A stretch of 64,000 nucleotides of DNA from Undaria pinnatifida (lineage: Eukaryota; Sar; Phaeophyceae; Laminariales; Alariaceae). The DNA lies in assembly GCA_012845835.1 (NCBI GenBank), contig JABAKD010000007.1, positions 2,081,516-2,145,515 on the forward strand, in the 5' to 3' direction. Position 1 is the stretch's first letter. Each line of letters opens with the position of its first letter. A program made the position numbers and the translations under genes. Of this stretch, positions 31,013 to 41,460 are shown piece by piece. A model generated the notes under the pieces. That model had not been told where the DNA came from. It made no database searches and worked only from the letters and a program-made list of their open reading frames with translations.

Positions 31013-31222
31013 ATGAAAAGCTTCCGCAAAAGAAGATGGGCTAGCGAAGGGATATCGTAGTCTGCCTTGGGCTCGCTGTGATGTAAATTTTGCTTTGGAC
31101 GCGGAACTATTCCCCGACGTCACGCTAGGGGGCACCGTGGCTTATACCCTCCCCCGGGAAATCCCTGGAAGAGTTGTTTCTAAAGCAGTGCTACCACCCC
31201 AAGCATCGTTAAGTCGCAGACC
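31013..31222 (+). CDS. Unassigned coding-like segment, 69 codons
   Basis: A plus frame after a TGA reads KASAKEDGLAKGYRSLPWAR, CDVNFALDAELFPDVTLGGT and VAYTLPREIPGRVV to a TGA. It lacks an ATG and could be an internal or terminal exon. The composition is protein-like; the family is not recognised. Confidence 0.25.
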
Positions 31223-31860
31223 TTGATCTCATACTACGCTGGGACGGAGAACGCCGGGAGTCCATCTGATCAGGTAGATAGAGGGACGGGAGTGGGGCTC
31301 AGCACACTTTCCCATAACTGGCGAGAGCCCAGAGAATATGGGTCGCAGCTGACAGGACAGCCGAATATCTGCGAGAATATCAACAAGATTTCGGGAGGCA
31401 AAAAAACGGAACTTTCTAACGGAGACAAAGGATGACACCCGGAGTTGAGGCTTGGTATCCCGCGTCGTTGAGAGGGTTTCATTTCTCCAGGTCTCGAACA
31501 AAATTACAAGAATGAGCACAAAGGCAATGACCGACGCATTTTTATATTCATTCGTCGGGGTTGGTAAGTTTGTTAATGATTTTGTTCGAGCACACTTTAT
31601 GGTGTTTTTATGGCGTCGTTTTAATATCCTGGCATGTATTATGCTTGTACTATGGTGATTGGGCTGTTACTTTTCGGTGTGAACCTGCACATTGTCAAAA
31701 ATAGCAATTATATTTACAAAGCTGATCGATCGACGAGAAAAACAAACAGAAAATAATCGGAACCAGCAGCAGCGTAAACGTACACGTTGTTGTTTACGTA
31801 CATTGCTTTTAGTTGCCTTTCCTCTTGTGTGCATTGTTTTGCTCTCCCGACATTATACAG
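31223..31860. other. Upstream region of ROCO pseudogene
   Basis: There are short frames only. It ends in a pyrimidine-rich tract and the acceptor ttatacag at 31,853-31,860. The exon carrying the ROCO start codon was not identified here. Confidence 0.4.
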
Positions 31861-32036
31861 GGCCTGATAACGCTCGAGATCGCAATCTACTGTGTGCCCT
31901 TTATGATGCAACTGAAGGGCCATCGTGGACAAAGAGATGGCTGGAAATCAGACAGGCTCATGGGGGAGTGGTACGGAGTCACTGAACGCGGATGGTCGGG
32001 TGGTCTCGCTCATCATGTCGCACAACAATCTCAACG
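31861..32036 (+). pseudogene. ROCO exon 1 read: N-terminal cap
   Basis: It reads DRNLLCALYDATEGPSWTKR, then after a shift GWKSDRLMGEWYGV, then after a second shift LNADGRVVSLIMSHNNLNG. This is the cap plus first LRR of LRR-ROCO proteins. The acceptor is tatacag and the donor is ACG|GTAAGC. Two frameshifts in 176 nt disable it. Confidence 0.85.
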
Positions 32037-32351
32037 GTAAGCTAAGAGCGCTGCATAAATGGGGCTTTCACAGAACTTACGAAGCCCTTTAGAGCGTTTC
32101 CGTCGTCCGAGCTGCCAGCTCTAGGCCCAGGTGACGACCGACAAGCTTCTAATGGTACCCACCAGCAGTTGTTAGCTCTTTCGATCGCGGAAGAAATGCT
32201 AAAGCGCAGTATGGTCGACGCAACTTTTTATGCATCTTTTAGTTCGACAAGAGCTCCGAGCTGTGCAACCCGTTGCTTAGGCATAGCATCCCTCAGACTA
32301 CCCCAAATTATTTCGTGATTTCGTGACGCCGTGTCTCATGTGTTTTCCAAG

Positions 32352-32411
32352 CTCTGATCGGCGACTTTGACGCTCTGGAAACACTATTTAGTTCGAACAA
32401 CCGTCTCCACG
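32352..32411 (+). pseudogene. ROCO LRR exon, 60 nt
   Basis: LIGDFDALETLFSSNNRLHG is an LRR repeat on a phase 1-1 exon between ttccaag and gtaagagg. It is 12 nt shorter than the standard 72-nt exon, as is common for the first repeat of an array. Confidence 0.75.
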
Positions 32412-32594
32412 GTAAGAGGTGTGCCTCCGTGTACCGCTTGCTTTTTTTTGAAAGTATCAGTGCCAGTGTGTCGTGATTGTATACGTCAACGTCAAGTTGG
32501 GTGCGGTCGAAATAGAGGGTCGTCACAATGTGTAGACAAACGCGAAACCGTCGTGCGTCTGTCTATTTGTCGTGTGATGAAATTCCTCGTGAAG

Positions 32595-32666
32595 GCGTGA
32601 TACCTCCAGCGTTCGGCAAGCTGAACAAGCTGAAGGTGGTCAACATGGACTGGAACCCGCTTGGTG
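32595..32666 (+). pseudogene. ROCO LRR exon, 72 nt
   Basis: It encodes VIPPAFGKLNKLKVVNMDWN followed by PLG, one 24-residue LRR. The acceptor is cgtgaag and the donor is GGTG|GTGAGG. The exon is phase 1-1, so it can be added or removed without changing the frame. Confidence 0.8.
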
Positions 32667-33236
32667 GTGAGGAAAGCCCTAATTTATCGCGAGATAAAGT
32701 GTCTACGACTTCTTCCTTGCACTCTGTTTGTTATGCAAGATTTCACGCAATATGCGAGCAATGCGTACTGAGATCTTAGATGTTGTTTTATTATCGTTTT
32801 CATCCCATTTTTTCTGGCGCCAGTCTACCCCTTTTCGGTGGTATGTGGGTGTACCAGCCGGGGTCACACGCATCTGGACTTTTTTTTGCTTTTTAATCCA
32901 CTTCCCACCTGCGGTGCTTGCCTCTCAACCTGAAGAGCTCCAGAAGAGTTCAGCAGTCTCTTCCCTCAACATGTGGCCAAGAACGACGCTTTGCAGAAGC
33001 AAGTACGAAATCATCAGAAACCGTAACCACGGATCTAAAAGATTACGATATACCACCGGGGCTCTATGGAACACTTCTTTCGGCAGTTGGCATCGTTATG
33101 TCAACACTTCCGAAGTGTGAAGAACCTTCTGCATTGCTTGTTATTTGAGTACCGGCTGCGCAAAACGCCCCAGCTTTCACCAACAATGTGCCCTACGTTA
33201 ATAGCGAAACTGAAACGTCGTGTACTCCTTCTCCCG

Positions 33237-33308
33237 GCGTTATCCCCGCCCAGCTGGGTGGTCTCTGCGCTCTCGAGGTGCTCGCGCTTACAAAAATCGA
33301 TGTCCATG
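33237..33308 (+). pseudogene. ROCO LRR exon, 72 nt, with lost acceptor
   Basis: It encodes VIPAQLGGLCALEVLALTKI followed by DVHG, then GTGAGT. The position where the acceptor AG should stand reads CG (cttctcccg|gcgtt), so normal splicing to this exon should fail. Exon length and phase match its neighbours exactly. Confidence 0.7.
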
Positions 33309-33648
33309 GTGAGTAATTGGTTGTTTGAGTGTGTAAAACGTCGTTAGCCGTGCTGGGATGTGACGAGGTCAGTCGAGAGGTTCGCGTGAAGATGTTACGA
33401 AGAGTATAATTCTACTCTCATTTGAAACATCCTGCGGAAGTGTAACTTCTCCAATATGCGCGGTGTGAGTTTGCTGACTGGCTCGCAAGTATCGTCAGCG
33501 TCAACAAACCTGAAAACCATCCCACCCACGACACTCCTCGCACGGCTTTCACTCCCACCAACGTGGGAAAGCTGTGCCGTCGCACGACTGAACGACCTAT
33601 TCAACACGCTTCATCGTATGTACAACGACCTGCTCCAACTCCGGACAG

Positions 33649-33720
33649 GAAAAATGCCTGCGGAGTTCGGCCAGCTCAGGTGCCTCCGTAACCTTTTCAA
33701 GAACTTTCGCAGTCACTACT
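33649..33720 (+). pseudogene. ROCO LRR exon, decayed 3' half
   Basis: After the acceptor ccggacag it reads EKMPAEFGQLRCLRNLFKNF, like the first half of an LRR. The second half and the donor are unrecognisable. Confidence 0.5.
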
Positions 33721-34233
33721 GGGTTGGTTTCCTTCTCGTACTTGTTTAGAAAGGACAGCAGCATGAAGTAGTTACGAGACACGGATGGCCAGCGGTGCTA
33801 CGAGGCCATTCCGGGCGTCTTTCTATCCCCACCCGGGATGACAGCCGTGGGTTGCTGCTAAATGCATTCAATACGAAGCATTGGTTTGCTTTTAGGAAAG
33901 AAGTCTGGTAGTATCTATCTTGCGTATATTTTAGGTCTGCTCGTTTCACTGAGGACACTCTTAATACCTTACGGTATCGCCCAGCCTGGCGCGGCATCTT
34001 GCCTGAGCACGAAAGCTTGATGTTGGACGTACCCCAAACCTTGATTAATTTTTGCGTCCAACTAACTCCAGTTCATCACACGTGTATTATATCGTGAAAC
34101 AATGGTTATTTTGGTGTTGTTGAATATTTGCAGCCTGAGAAGGTGAGGCATTTTGAACGACATTTTCCCTTCACGCCCGGTCGGCCTCACCGAATAATTT
34201 CTGTCCACACTTCGCTGTCTCTCTTCTTCCCAG

Positions 34234-34305
34234 GGTGTATTCCACCGCAGCTGGTTGAAATCCCGTCTTTTGAAATTCTCCATTTATCTGGCAACCGGCT
34301 CGAAG
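34234..34305 (+). pseudogene. ROCO LRR exon, 72 nt
   Basis: It encodes CIPPQLVEIPSFEILHLSGN followed by RLEG between the acceptor ttcttcccag and the donor GTAAGC. It is an intact 24-residue phase 1-1 LRR exon. Confidence 0.85.
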
Positions 34306-35258
34306 GTAAGCTGAATCTTCTTCAATCGTCGCAGCGATAAGCGGTAGGGGGGTAGGCGGTTCTGTCGAGGAATATATGAGCAACTTGACGTCAAATCTTC
34401 ACCCAAAACAATCCCTCCTTCCCACGTATATTTCGCCTTGAAAGGGCAGCATTCAGTGTGTATGTTTTCTGGGTAGGCTAGAGTACGCAGCACGTCGTCA
34501 GATCAGGGTCACTTGCACGCCTACCTTATCCTTGACTTGGCGGCATCTTGTCATTTCACCCCGCATTTATGAGTTTATCCAGAGGCACGTGCATCTTCGA
34601 GTGGACATTCTTGTACGCATACCTCTGATATCTGCGCCATGTGCTTGCCGTTGTTTGCGAGGACTCTGGGACCACACCCAAGACACTGCAAACGACCAGG
34701 GAGGACACTGCGTTTCAAACGGTAATGTGTCAATTCGACGTAGTGGGCATTTGTATCGAAACATGTGGGGCAGTATTCACCACAAACTTTACACCGGAAA
34801 GGTGTGGGTACATGTGGTGCCAGCTCGGAGATCGTGTGTTGGCTACACTCAGTTAATCGTGTCGTGTTCCACTCGTCAACGTAAGCGGTCATGGATCTAA
34901 AGCTCAAGTTTACAGCAGAACGGGCTCGAAATGATGCCGAGCTTTTGCACGGGCGAATACGATGTGCCGTGACGCACGGTCATTTTCAAGTCAAATTAGT
35001 TTTCAACATTTTGCTGTTTTTCCGAGACTTGCCAGTCCGGCGGAGGCCTCGCCATGGCAAGTCAACGGTGAATAGTCACGACCAAATCGCGCAAACGCCG
35101 ACGAGGATTGGTTTCCCAACGGTGAATGGAGCTTGTGACGGCTTTCGAACCAATCCGCAAGGTACGTTGAGATATATGGTGGTGAACGTTTACGAAGACT
35201 GCCGTTGTAGCAGCACCACGCTGAATTCGAAGCCTGCCCATTACGCTTTTTTTCACAG

Positions 35259-35503
35259 GTGGACAAGTTCCCGACAAGTTGCGTCTGGATAAAAGCGTTG
35301 TGGGCAATGGAGCGGGGATGGTTAGAGACTCACTCGCGTTGGATCGTAACCCTTGGTCAGAGCCGCCAGAAGCCATTATGAGTCAACGTATGGATGGCGG
35401 CAGCTGCAATGTACTTCGATGATCTCTATGCTGAAGCCTTCGAGGTACGACGAAACAACGTGAAGGTCGTGCTGGTCGGCCAAGAAGGAGCGGGAAAAAC
35501 AAG
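35259..35503 (+). pseudogene. ROCO exon: last LRR, linker and P-loop
   Basis: It reads GQVPDKL, LALDRNPWSEPPEAIMSQ, then a frameshift, then MAAAAMYFDDLYAEAFEVRR and VVLVGQEGAGKT at 35,466-35,501. The Walker A residues G-GAGKT are intact. The donor is AG|GTAGCT. Confidence 0.85.
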
Positions 35504-35766
35504 GTAGCTATTCGGGTGAAACATGTCAAGTATGTTGTGGTCGTTCAGCAGACACGAGAGGGCGGCAACCGTTGCTTCTCCAGTTGAGACCATCCCATTC
35601 AACGCTGCTAACAAGACCCACGTCGGATCATTCGAGAAATTTTGCATTACTCGAATGATTCTTGTCCGCGCCTCTAGCCAGGCCTCCACACGATGAAAAA
35701 CGGCCAAGCTCAAATATTGAACATAAATTCAACATATTATTTCACCTTGCGCCGTGTCGTGTTTAG

Positions 35767-35896
35767 CTTGCGCCAGAGCATGACGACCCGGAGAGCAACT
35801 CCTACGAATGGCTCGAACGAGAGCGCGGTTTGCGTGGACGTGGACAGCATGAAGCTTGAGGGCGCATCTGTTCGCGTGTACGACTGCGCTGGGCAG
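35767..35896 (+). pseudogene. ROCO exon: Roc switch region
   Basis: It joins in phase to the P-loop exon (S from AG|C) and reads LRQSMTTRRATPTNGSNESA, VCVDVDSMKLEGASVRVYDC, AGQ. DCAGQ is the G3 motif. The acceptor is gtgtttag and the donor is CAG|GTGTGC. Confidence 0.85.
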
Positions 35897-36082
35897 GTGT
35901 GCTGATCGCTTTTAAGGCGCTTGAGACGAGCAAAACGTGCCTCACGTACAGGGTTCGTTCCCACACTACCATCTCGATACCATGCTGTCAAATGTCTGGC
36001 ACGAAAACGTCGGACCGATTCGTCGGCCACAAACAGGTTGATAAAAGTTTCTCACGTCCTACGTCGCGCGCGCTTGAACCAG

Positions 36083-36665
36083 ATCGCCTACACGGGCCTG
36101 TTGCAGATGTTCCTTAAGCCCCAAGCTGTTTGTGTCGTGGTTTGCAATGCGGGAGAGTTTGAAAGGCGAAGCAGTGGAGGCATCGACCAGCTGGAGGACG
36201 ATATAGCCAAGCTCTGCGACTTGCGCGCTTGTGACTGGCTTCGCTCGATATCTTATCGAGTTCCAGATAGCTCTGCGCTTCTTGTTGTAACGAAGTGCAA
36301 CCTTGTGGCGGAGAGGGCACCTCACTTGGGCCAGAGAATGGAAACGGCTTGTCGAAAGTGGCTAGCAAGCTGGGTGAAGGCCGGAATTAAACCTGTGCTG
36401 TTAGAAACCGGCGTGAGACTCACGAGCTGCTGCCTACAACCGCAAACACCTGCGCCCAAAAAGGAAACCTGGGCACGAAAGCTTTGGGGCAAGCATGGGA
36501 GTGCGACTGGCGACGGCACGAAGACACAGACGAAGAGCCGCCCCGCAGCATGCTTCGCCGACTCGTACGAGAGAGCGATTCGACTTGCCTTCGAGGAGCT
36601 GAAATGGTGCTTCCGAGAAGCTGGGATGCCGCCCTCACGGTGCTTCAAGCTCTCAAGCACAGCAG
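36083..36665 (+). pseudogene. ROCO exon: Roc 3' part and start of COR
   Basis: It opens IAYTGLLQMFLKPQAVCVVV and carries LLVVTKCNLV (G4 position, Asp replaced by Asn) and ETWARKLWGKH. It shifts frame near 36,490 and continues ECDWRRHEDTDEEPPRSMLR and VLPRSWDAALTVLQALKHS. The change from TKxD to TKCN may weaken guanine recognition. Confidence 0.82.
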
Positions 36666-36760
36666 GTAATCTTAACGTCGGGTGTTTGCCGAGTTTTTTC
36701 TCTTCCGTCGTTTTTATTCGTTGTTGTGACACAATTGTTCCTGACAAATGCTTTATCCAG

Positions 36761-37019
36761 CTTGCTTTCGCTCAAGACCCGTGGATTTCACCTCTCATGT
36801 ACATTTCTCAGCGATCCTGTGGAAGCCGTGCTCCAAAGCTTAGCTCAAGCTGATGGCAACAGCACGGAGACGAGCCAAACGGCAAGAACGAAGCAATTCC
36901 AGGGTATCACTCTGAGAGAGCTCGGTACGAAGTGGGACGCCGCCGTGAACGAGTTGGCGAAAGTGGGCGTTCCAATGACCCGCGCTGATCGTGCCTTAGA
37001 GGGTGCACTTTCTATCACG
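36761..37019 (+). pseudogene. ROCO exon: COR domain
   Basis: It reads LLSLKTRGFHLSCTFLSDPV, EAVLQSLAQADGNSTETSQT, FQGITLRELGTKWDAAVNEL and RALEGALSI. The donor is weak (AC|GTTTGA), but the phase fits the next exon (AC|G GAA TTC). Confidence 0.75.
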
Positions 37020-37247
37020 TTTGACGAATTGCTTTAAGTGCACGATATGCGAGGATAGGCGAGAATTGAACGGAAGCCAATTGTGAAGCATTAGGGTTCG
37101 GAGTAGCTTGATCTTCTCGGGTAATTCCTCCCCCTTCAGATATTCTTTGATATCCTTCTCATTGTTTGTGCGATCATTTGCCCGAGCATGGACATGTTTG
37201 ATCCGAGCAACCCGCCCTACCCTCTCCTCTCTCGGGTCTGTTGGCAG

Positions 37248-38040
37248 GGAATTCGAGGGGACGCTCGTGCGGCATGATACGTTCGTTTTTCTGGACGTCG
37301 TCTGGCTGTCACAGATTCTGAAGCCGCTGCTCAACCACGACAAGATCAGCTTCGATGGAAGCGTCTTCTTGGCGACACAGGCGACACAAGCATCACTCTT
37401 GAAGATGAAGAGCAGAAAGAGTCCTGGAAAAGGCTGAAGGAAGAAGGGGTCCTCGAACCTGAACTAGCTCGTGCGCTGTGGCCTCCTCGCCTCTTTGAGT
37501 ACGTGCTCCCCACCTTGGACTCTCTAGGCCTCACGTTTCCGCTCGAGAACGACCCTGACGAGGGTCTCGGGGTGCTTTTGCGGCTAGGGGCTCAACGCCC
37601 GAAAGACGTGGGGGAGGACATCAACGCATTTCGCAACTCGTACCAGGCGGCCTTGAGCGTGCGATGGGAGTTTTTCCTCGGTGTCCCCCCTGGAGCAATG
37701 GAGAAGGTCTTGACACGATGCTGCGGTATCGGCGGGGGTGCAGACGTTTTGTCGTTTCGGCGTGCTGGTGCAGGGCGACGGCGAGACGGGCAAGTTTGCG
37801 TTGGTGCTGGAATATTTTCCCAAAAGCGACGAGTCGAACAGCGAGCCGCAGGACAGAAATCTTGGCAACAACGTGCTCGACATGAAGGTGTATGGAGACA
37901 TCACGACAACGGGCCCGTGGACGGCGCTCGCCTTCGCGATCTTCACCGTGAGAAACATGGTCACGGCTTTTCCCGGGTTGAAATCCCGGGCGTATCTGGA
38001 GTGCCCGGAGCACGGTAAAGGCATGCCCCTCAGTACCAAA
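37248..38040 (+). pseudogene. ROCO exon: COR C-terminal part
   Basis: It reads EFEGTLVRHDTFVFLDVVWL, shifts frame near 37,365, continues LARALWPPRLFEYVLPTLDS and FFLGVPPGAMEKVLTRCCGI, shifts again near 37,735, and ends FGVLVQGDGETGKFALVLEY...GPWTALAF...CPEHGKGMP. The acceptor is ttggcag and the donor is AAA|GTGAGT. Confidence 0.82.
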
Positions 38041-38172
38041 GTGAGTCCAAAAGCGACACCCATGGTATATTCCGCGTCACCCAATCGGTAGCGGAGAAAG
38101 TAGAACTGCCCACGTTTGCCTGGAATGCCGATTTCTGACGCGCTCTGCCAAACTCCCCCTCTGTACATGTAG

Positions 38173-38299
38173 GTCGCCAGTCCAGGCGATAAGCTGCTGC
38201 TGCAGAACAAAGGGTGCAGGCGATGCAGTCCCGAGATGGAAGGCCTCGGGGTGGCGTCCATGGACCTTCTTCGGATAGTGGATGTCCAAGAAAACCGAG
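38173..38299 (+). pseudogene. ROCO exon: post-COR, GDKLLLQNKGCRRCSPE
   Basis: A 127-nt exon (acceptor catgtag, donor GAG|GTACTT) reads GDKLLLQNKGCRRCSPEMEG and MDLLRIVDVQENR. The CxxC pair may bind metal. It ends in phase 1 while the next recognised exon starts in phase 0, so an exon is missing or lost in 38,300-38,978. Confidence 0.7.
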
Positions 38300-38978
38300 G
38301 TACTTGTATCAGTGTTTCTCGGTTCGTCTGTGACTACCACGATAAGTCGTTCTTGTCGCCTCGCCCACGCTAGCATGTTGATAGTATTTCCCCAATGTAC
38401 GAAACAACGGGCACCCATTGCATATCCCGTCCAACGCCTTGATACTCGACGGTGTCCTGCGTACAGTCTCGGCCAAAGGAGTAACCATCCGTCGATTTGT
38501 CACGGTTTCTTCGACACAGGCGTGGTGTTCAGCGAGATGGCCTCCAGGTTTCTTCATGTGCTGCAGGGATACGCCGGCCTTCGACCAGCAGTGCGCAGGC
38601 AATGCATGTCCTGAATCGTGTTGGCGCTGATAACGCTAGAGCGACCATTTCATTTGCAAAAGCATATCTTCGTGCACCTGCCTGCGCCATGAAATCCATT
38701 GCCTTGAGATCAGTTGCTTCATTCTCCGCGGACATATCCATATAATGCTCTCCCTTGACGTGAATTCTTCAACTCTTACGTTGATGGTTTACAAGACATT
38801 GTTAAGTGTGTCTGTTGTACGAACTGTGTCAAGTACAGGTTGTGCTTTGTGCAGCCCGCGAAGTGTAGTTCACTTTCGTAACCAACTTGACTGTTAAAAT
38901 GACGAGGTTTTTAGACGTATCCTACAAAATGCATATCCCTCTCCATGCACACTAGCTGACACATGCACACACACTCAG
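38300..38978. other. ROCO intron, or lost exon region
   Basis: No LRR-ROCO exon is recognised here. Minus frames (38,309-38,602; 38,529-38,741) are open but show no motif. The phase mismatch across this gap suggests that a ROCO exon has been lost or is unrecognisable. Confidence 0.4.
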
Positions 38979-39425
38979 GAATCATCCGACACACAGGAGG
39001 TTGCGACAGGGCGATCATCTCAGGGAGATACTGCTGCTGCCGTTTTGAAGCATATTGACGGGCGGATGGACGGGCTGGAGGCACGCGTGGGCCAGACGCT
39101 GCGGATTATTGTAGATGGGGTGGAGGAGGTTGGAAAAAGCACCTCCGAAATCACCTTGGGGCTACAAAGTTTGCAGGGCCCGAACTACCCCTACCCGTAC
39201 CTGGCAGTCCTTCGAGAAGACGAGCAATCCGTGGGGAAGGCCAACGCCAAGAAGATACCGTTCCAATCAGTGTTTTCTCGCGTTTGACGAGTGGCAATGA
39301 AAGATGTGAGGGTTACGTTTTTGTGCTCGACCGACTTCAGTGAGGTCCCATGCGGCCATCAAGGCAGAGGCTACAAGGTTTGGGTGACTCGTTAATGAGT
39401 GAAGAAGATTGCCCCGATCGTGCAG
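38979..39425 (+). pseudogene. ROCO exon with three in-frame stops
   Basis: It reads HIDGRMDGLEARVGQTLRII, LQGPNYPYPYLAVLREDEQS, then TGA (39,285), VRVTFLCSTDFSEVPCGHQG, TAA TGA (39,393-39,398), VKKIAPIVQ and a GTATGT donor. All segments are in one frame, so these are point or small in-frame changes rather than frameshifts. Confidence 0.75.
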
Positions 39426-39662
39426 GTATGTCTTTAGAGTCTGGGTAGCTTCCCATGCATGCTGAACCTTTCACGTTGGCAGGGCGTCTTGTCTCCCTTG
39501 CGTCTGACAAGTGTGTAGCCCCCACACTCACGGCTGGTCGCCCTCGCTGACAAACCTTGCTGTTGACTTCTTGTGAGGATTGTTGTCTGGCCCGATTTCA
39601 CCGCTGTAACTCTCCATCGAAACCTTCCATGTTCCCGACTGCCTTGTACCGCTGTATGATAG

Positions 39663-40046
39663 GTGACCCTCATGACAGTCAGGGTGGCAGTGAGGCCCGC
39701 CGCTGGGTTAGATCTGCCGGTGCCTGATTTTGTCAACGACGTGCAGGCAGGGTTCTTGGATGAGTTCGCCGACAGCCTCATGGACGATGGCGCTGTAGAC
39801 AACGCAATCACGGGCACGGAAACGGAAGACCAAGGTCTGAAATATGTGACAGCACCCTCATACGGTGCTCTAAAGACGTTCATAGACAAGGAGAAGCGCG
39901 CAAGGGAAAGAAAGGCGAAAGCCGGGGATGGTTATGTCGATTTCCGGGAAATAATGGAGCGCGTTTCCGACGGTAAGGGAGGAATGGTGTGGATTAGGAA
40001 CAAAATCGTGGAGAAATGGTTGGAGTCGCGCAAGGCCGCGTCGTGA
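39663..40046 (+). pseudogene. ROCO terminal exon
   Basis: After the acceptor ctgtatgatag it reads VTLMTVRVAVRPAAGL...PDFVNDVQAGFL...APSYGALKTFID...YVDFREIMERVSDGKGG...KWLESRKAAS and stops. It is open throughout and is the C-terminal end of the ROCO protein. Confidence 0.75.
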
Positions 40047-40346
40047 AGTGTGAAATGGGAACATCATGAACGCGGTATTATATGGTTTGTTTGCTGCTTT
40101 GCATAGTTTCTACGCTATATACACAAACCCATCGCTGAACAAAACGCATGTACCTCTTCGTTGAAAATAGCGCGCAGTGGGAGTCACCTAGGAAAAAGTG
40201 GGCTATTTCGGAATTGATGTGGTAAATGTTTGGTTAAATAGGGGCTGGACAGCGATGACGATCTGCCACCCAAAATGTTGCTAGTGTGCTGGCGATTGTG
40301 GAGAACTATTAAGTAGATTCTGGAACAGAACCATAAATAGTGGAGG
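40047..40346. other. ROCO 3' flank
   Basis: AT-richer sequence with no gene, presumably 3' UTR and intergenic DNA before the minisatellite. Confidence 0.4.
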
Positions 40347-40800
40347 GTGTGTTCGGTACGGTACCGGTATTATCGGTACCGGTATGGATGTCGTACCGAA
40401 CTTACCGACGTGTTCGGTACCGGTATTGGCGTTGTACCGAACTTGCCGAAGTGTCCGGTACCGGTATTGGAGGTGTACCGAAGTTTCCGAAGTGTCACCG
40501 GTACCGATATTGATGTCGTACCGAACTTACCGAAGTTTCCGGTGCCGGTATTGATGTCGTATCGAGCTTACCGAAGTTTCCGATACCGGTATTGATGTAC
40601 CGAACTTACCAAAGCGTCCGGTACCGGTACGAAAGGCTGTACCGGTACCGATACCGGCACACGCTTGAATACATATGCGGGCAGTACCGGCGGTGTATAC
40701 CGTTGGCAAGGTACCGGCGCACACTTGTGCTTAGGTACATGAACTGGACATAAACTGGGGTACATGTACAGGGCAAATCCGGTATTGGCTCGAGGGTACC
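40347..40800. repeat. GGTACCGGTA minisatellite, unit about 36-45 bp
   Basis: About eight units of the pattern ggtaccggtattgatgtcg and taccgaacttaccgaagtg run to about 40,640, with looser units to 40,800. Each unit carries the palindromic core TACCGGTA, often within GGTACCGGTAC. Two further units lie at 41,397-41,458. Confidence 0.9.
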
Positions 40801-41460
40801 CGCTGAGGTGTAGAATTGAAGTGAAATTTTATTGATTCTTTTATTTTAAATATTCTTCTCATATTTGATATTTGTCTCTATATATGCTGTTCAAAAGGTA
40901 AGGTACACCCTTTGGATTATCAGCAGGGCGCCGTCTTCTCGACGGTCGTTTCGAAGTACACGCCACAATCGAGTACATAGACTAGGCTTCACGCGTCCCT
41001 TCCCTCCGAAAACCAGCCGGCACCGGGAAACCATCGACGGCTTTGACCGTCTCCGCCGGCAACTCGTACACACCTCACGTGAGCGACTTGTACACAGGAG
41101 CAGGCAAAATCGCCGGCACGGCTTTCTTTTCCGCGTCCACGTTGATAACTTCTGCCGCTGGCGCTGGTGTGTGTGGGAGCTGGCGAAGATGACCCGCCAC
41201 CAGAACGGTGTGGTGTTGGAGGCCACCACATTCTGGGAATTTGCGCCGTTGCTCATGCGTGCTCAGTCTCGGTATACTGAGCGTACTGGAAGATGCTTGG
41301 GGACCGGGGTGTGTGTGGCTTGGAGTGCTCCCTACCTGGAGTCAAAGCTCCACGGGATGACGTCACAATGTGGTGGAATCGGGTTGATATCGTGCAAAAC
41401 GTACCGAAGTGTCCGGTACCGCGTTGGTGCTGTGCCGACCTTACCGAAGTGTCCGGTTAA
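40801..41460. other. GC-rich segment within minisatellite surroundings
   Basis: Open frames on both strands (41,497 plus; 40,891-41,256 minus) have no recognised motif. The segment ends with two isolated minisatellite units (41,397-41,458), so it looks inserted into the array. No gene is called. Confidence 0.3.

Larger units (their letters stand above)
31861..40046 (+). pseudogene. LRR-ROCO GTPase pseudogene (14 exons read)
   Basis: ROCO proteins carry leucine-rich repeats, a Ras-like Roc GTPase and a COR dimerisation domain. In brown algae they form an expanded family suggested to act in recognition and defence. Here an N-terminal LYDATEGPSW cap exon is followed by LRR exons and an exon with an intact P-loop GQEGAGKT (35,478-35,501). 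Next come an exon with DCAGQ (G3) and one with TKCN in place of the usual TKxD (G4), then COR and C-terminal exons. Lesions: frameshifts near 31,932, 31,981, 35,390, 36,490, 37,365 and 37,735; stops at 39,285, 39,393 and 39,396; a lost acceptor at 33,235-33,236. It is not likely to make a full protein. Confidence 0.88.
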
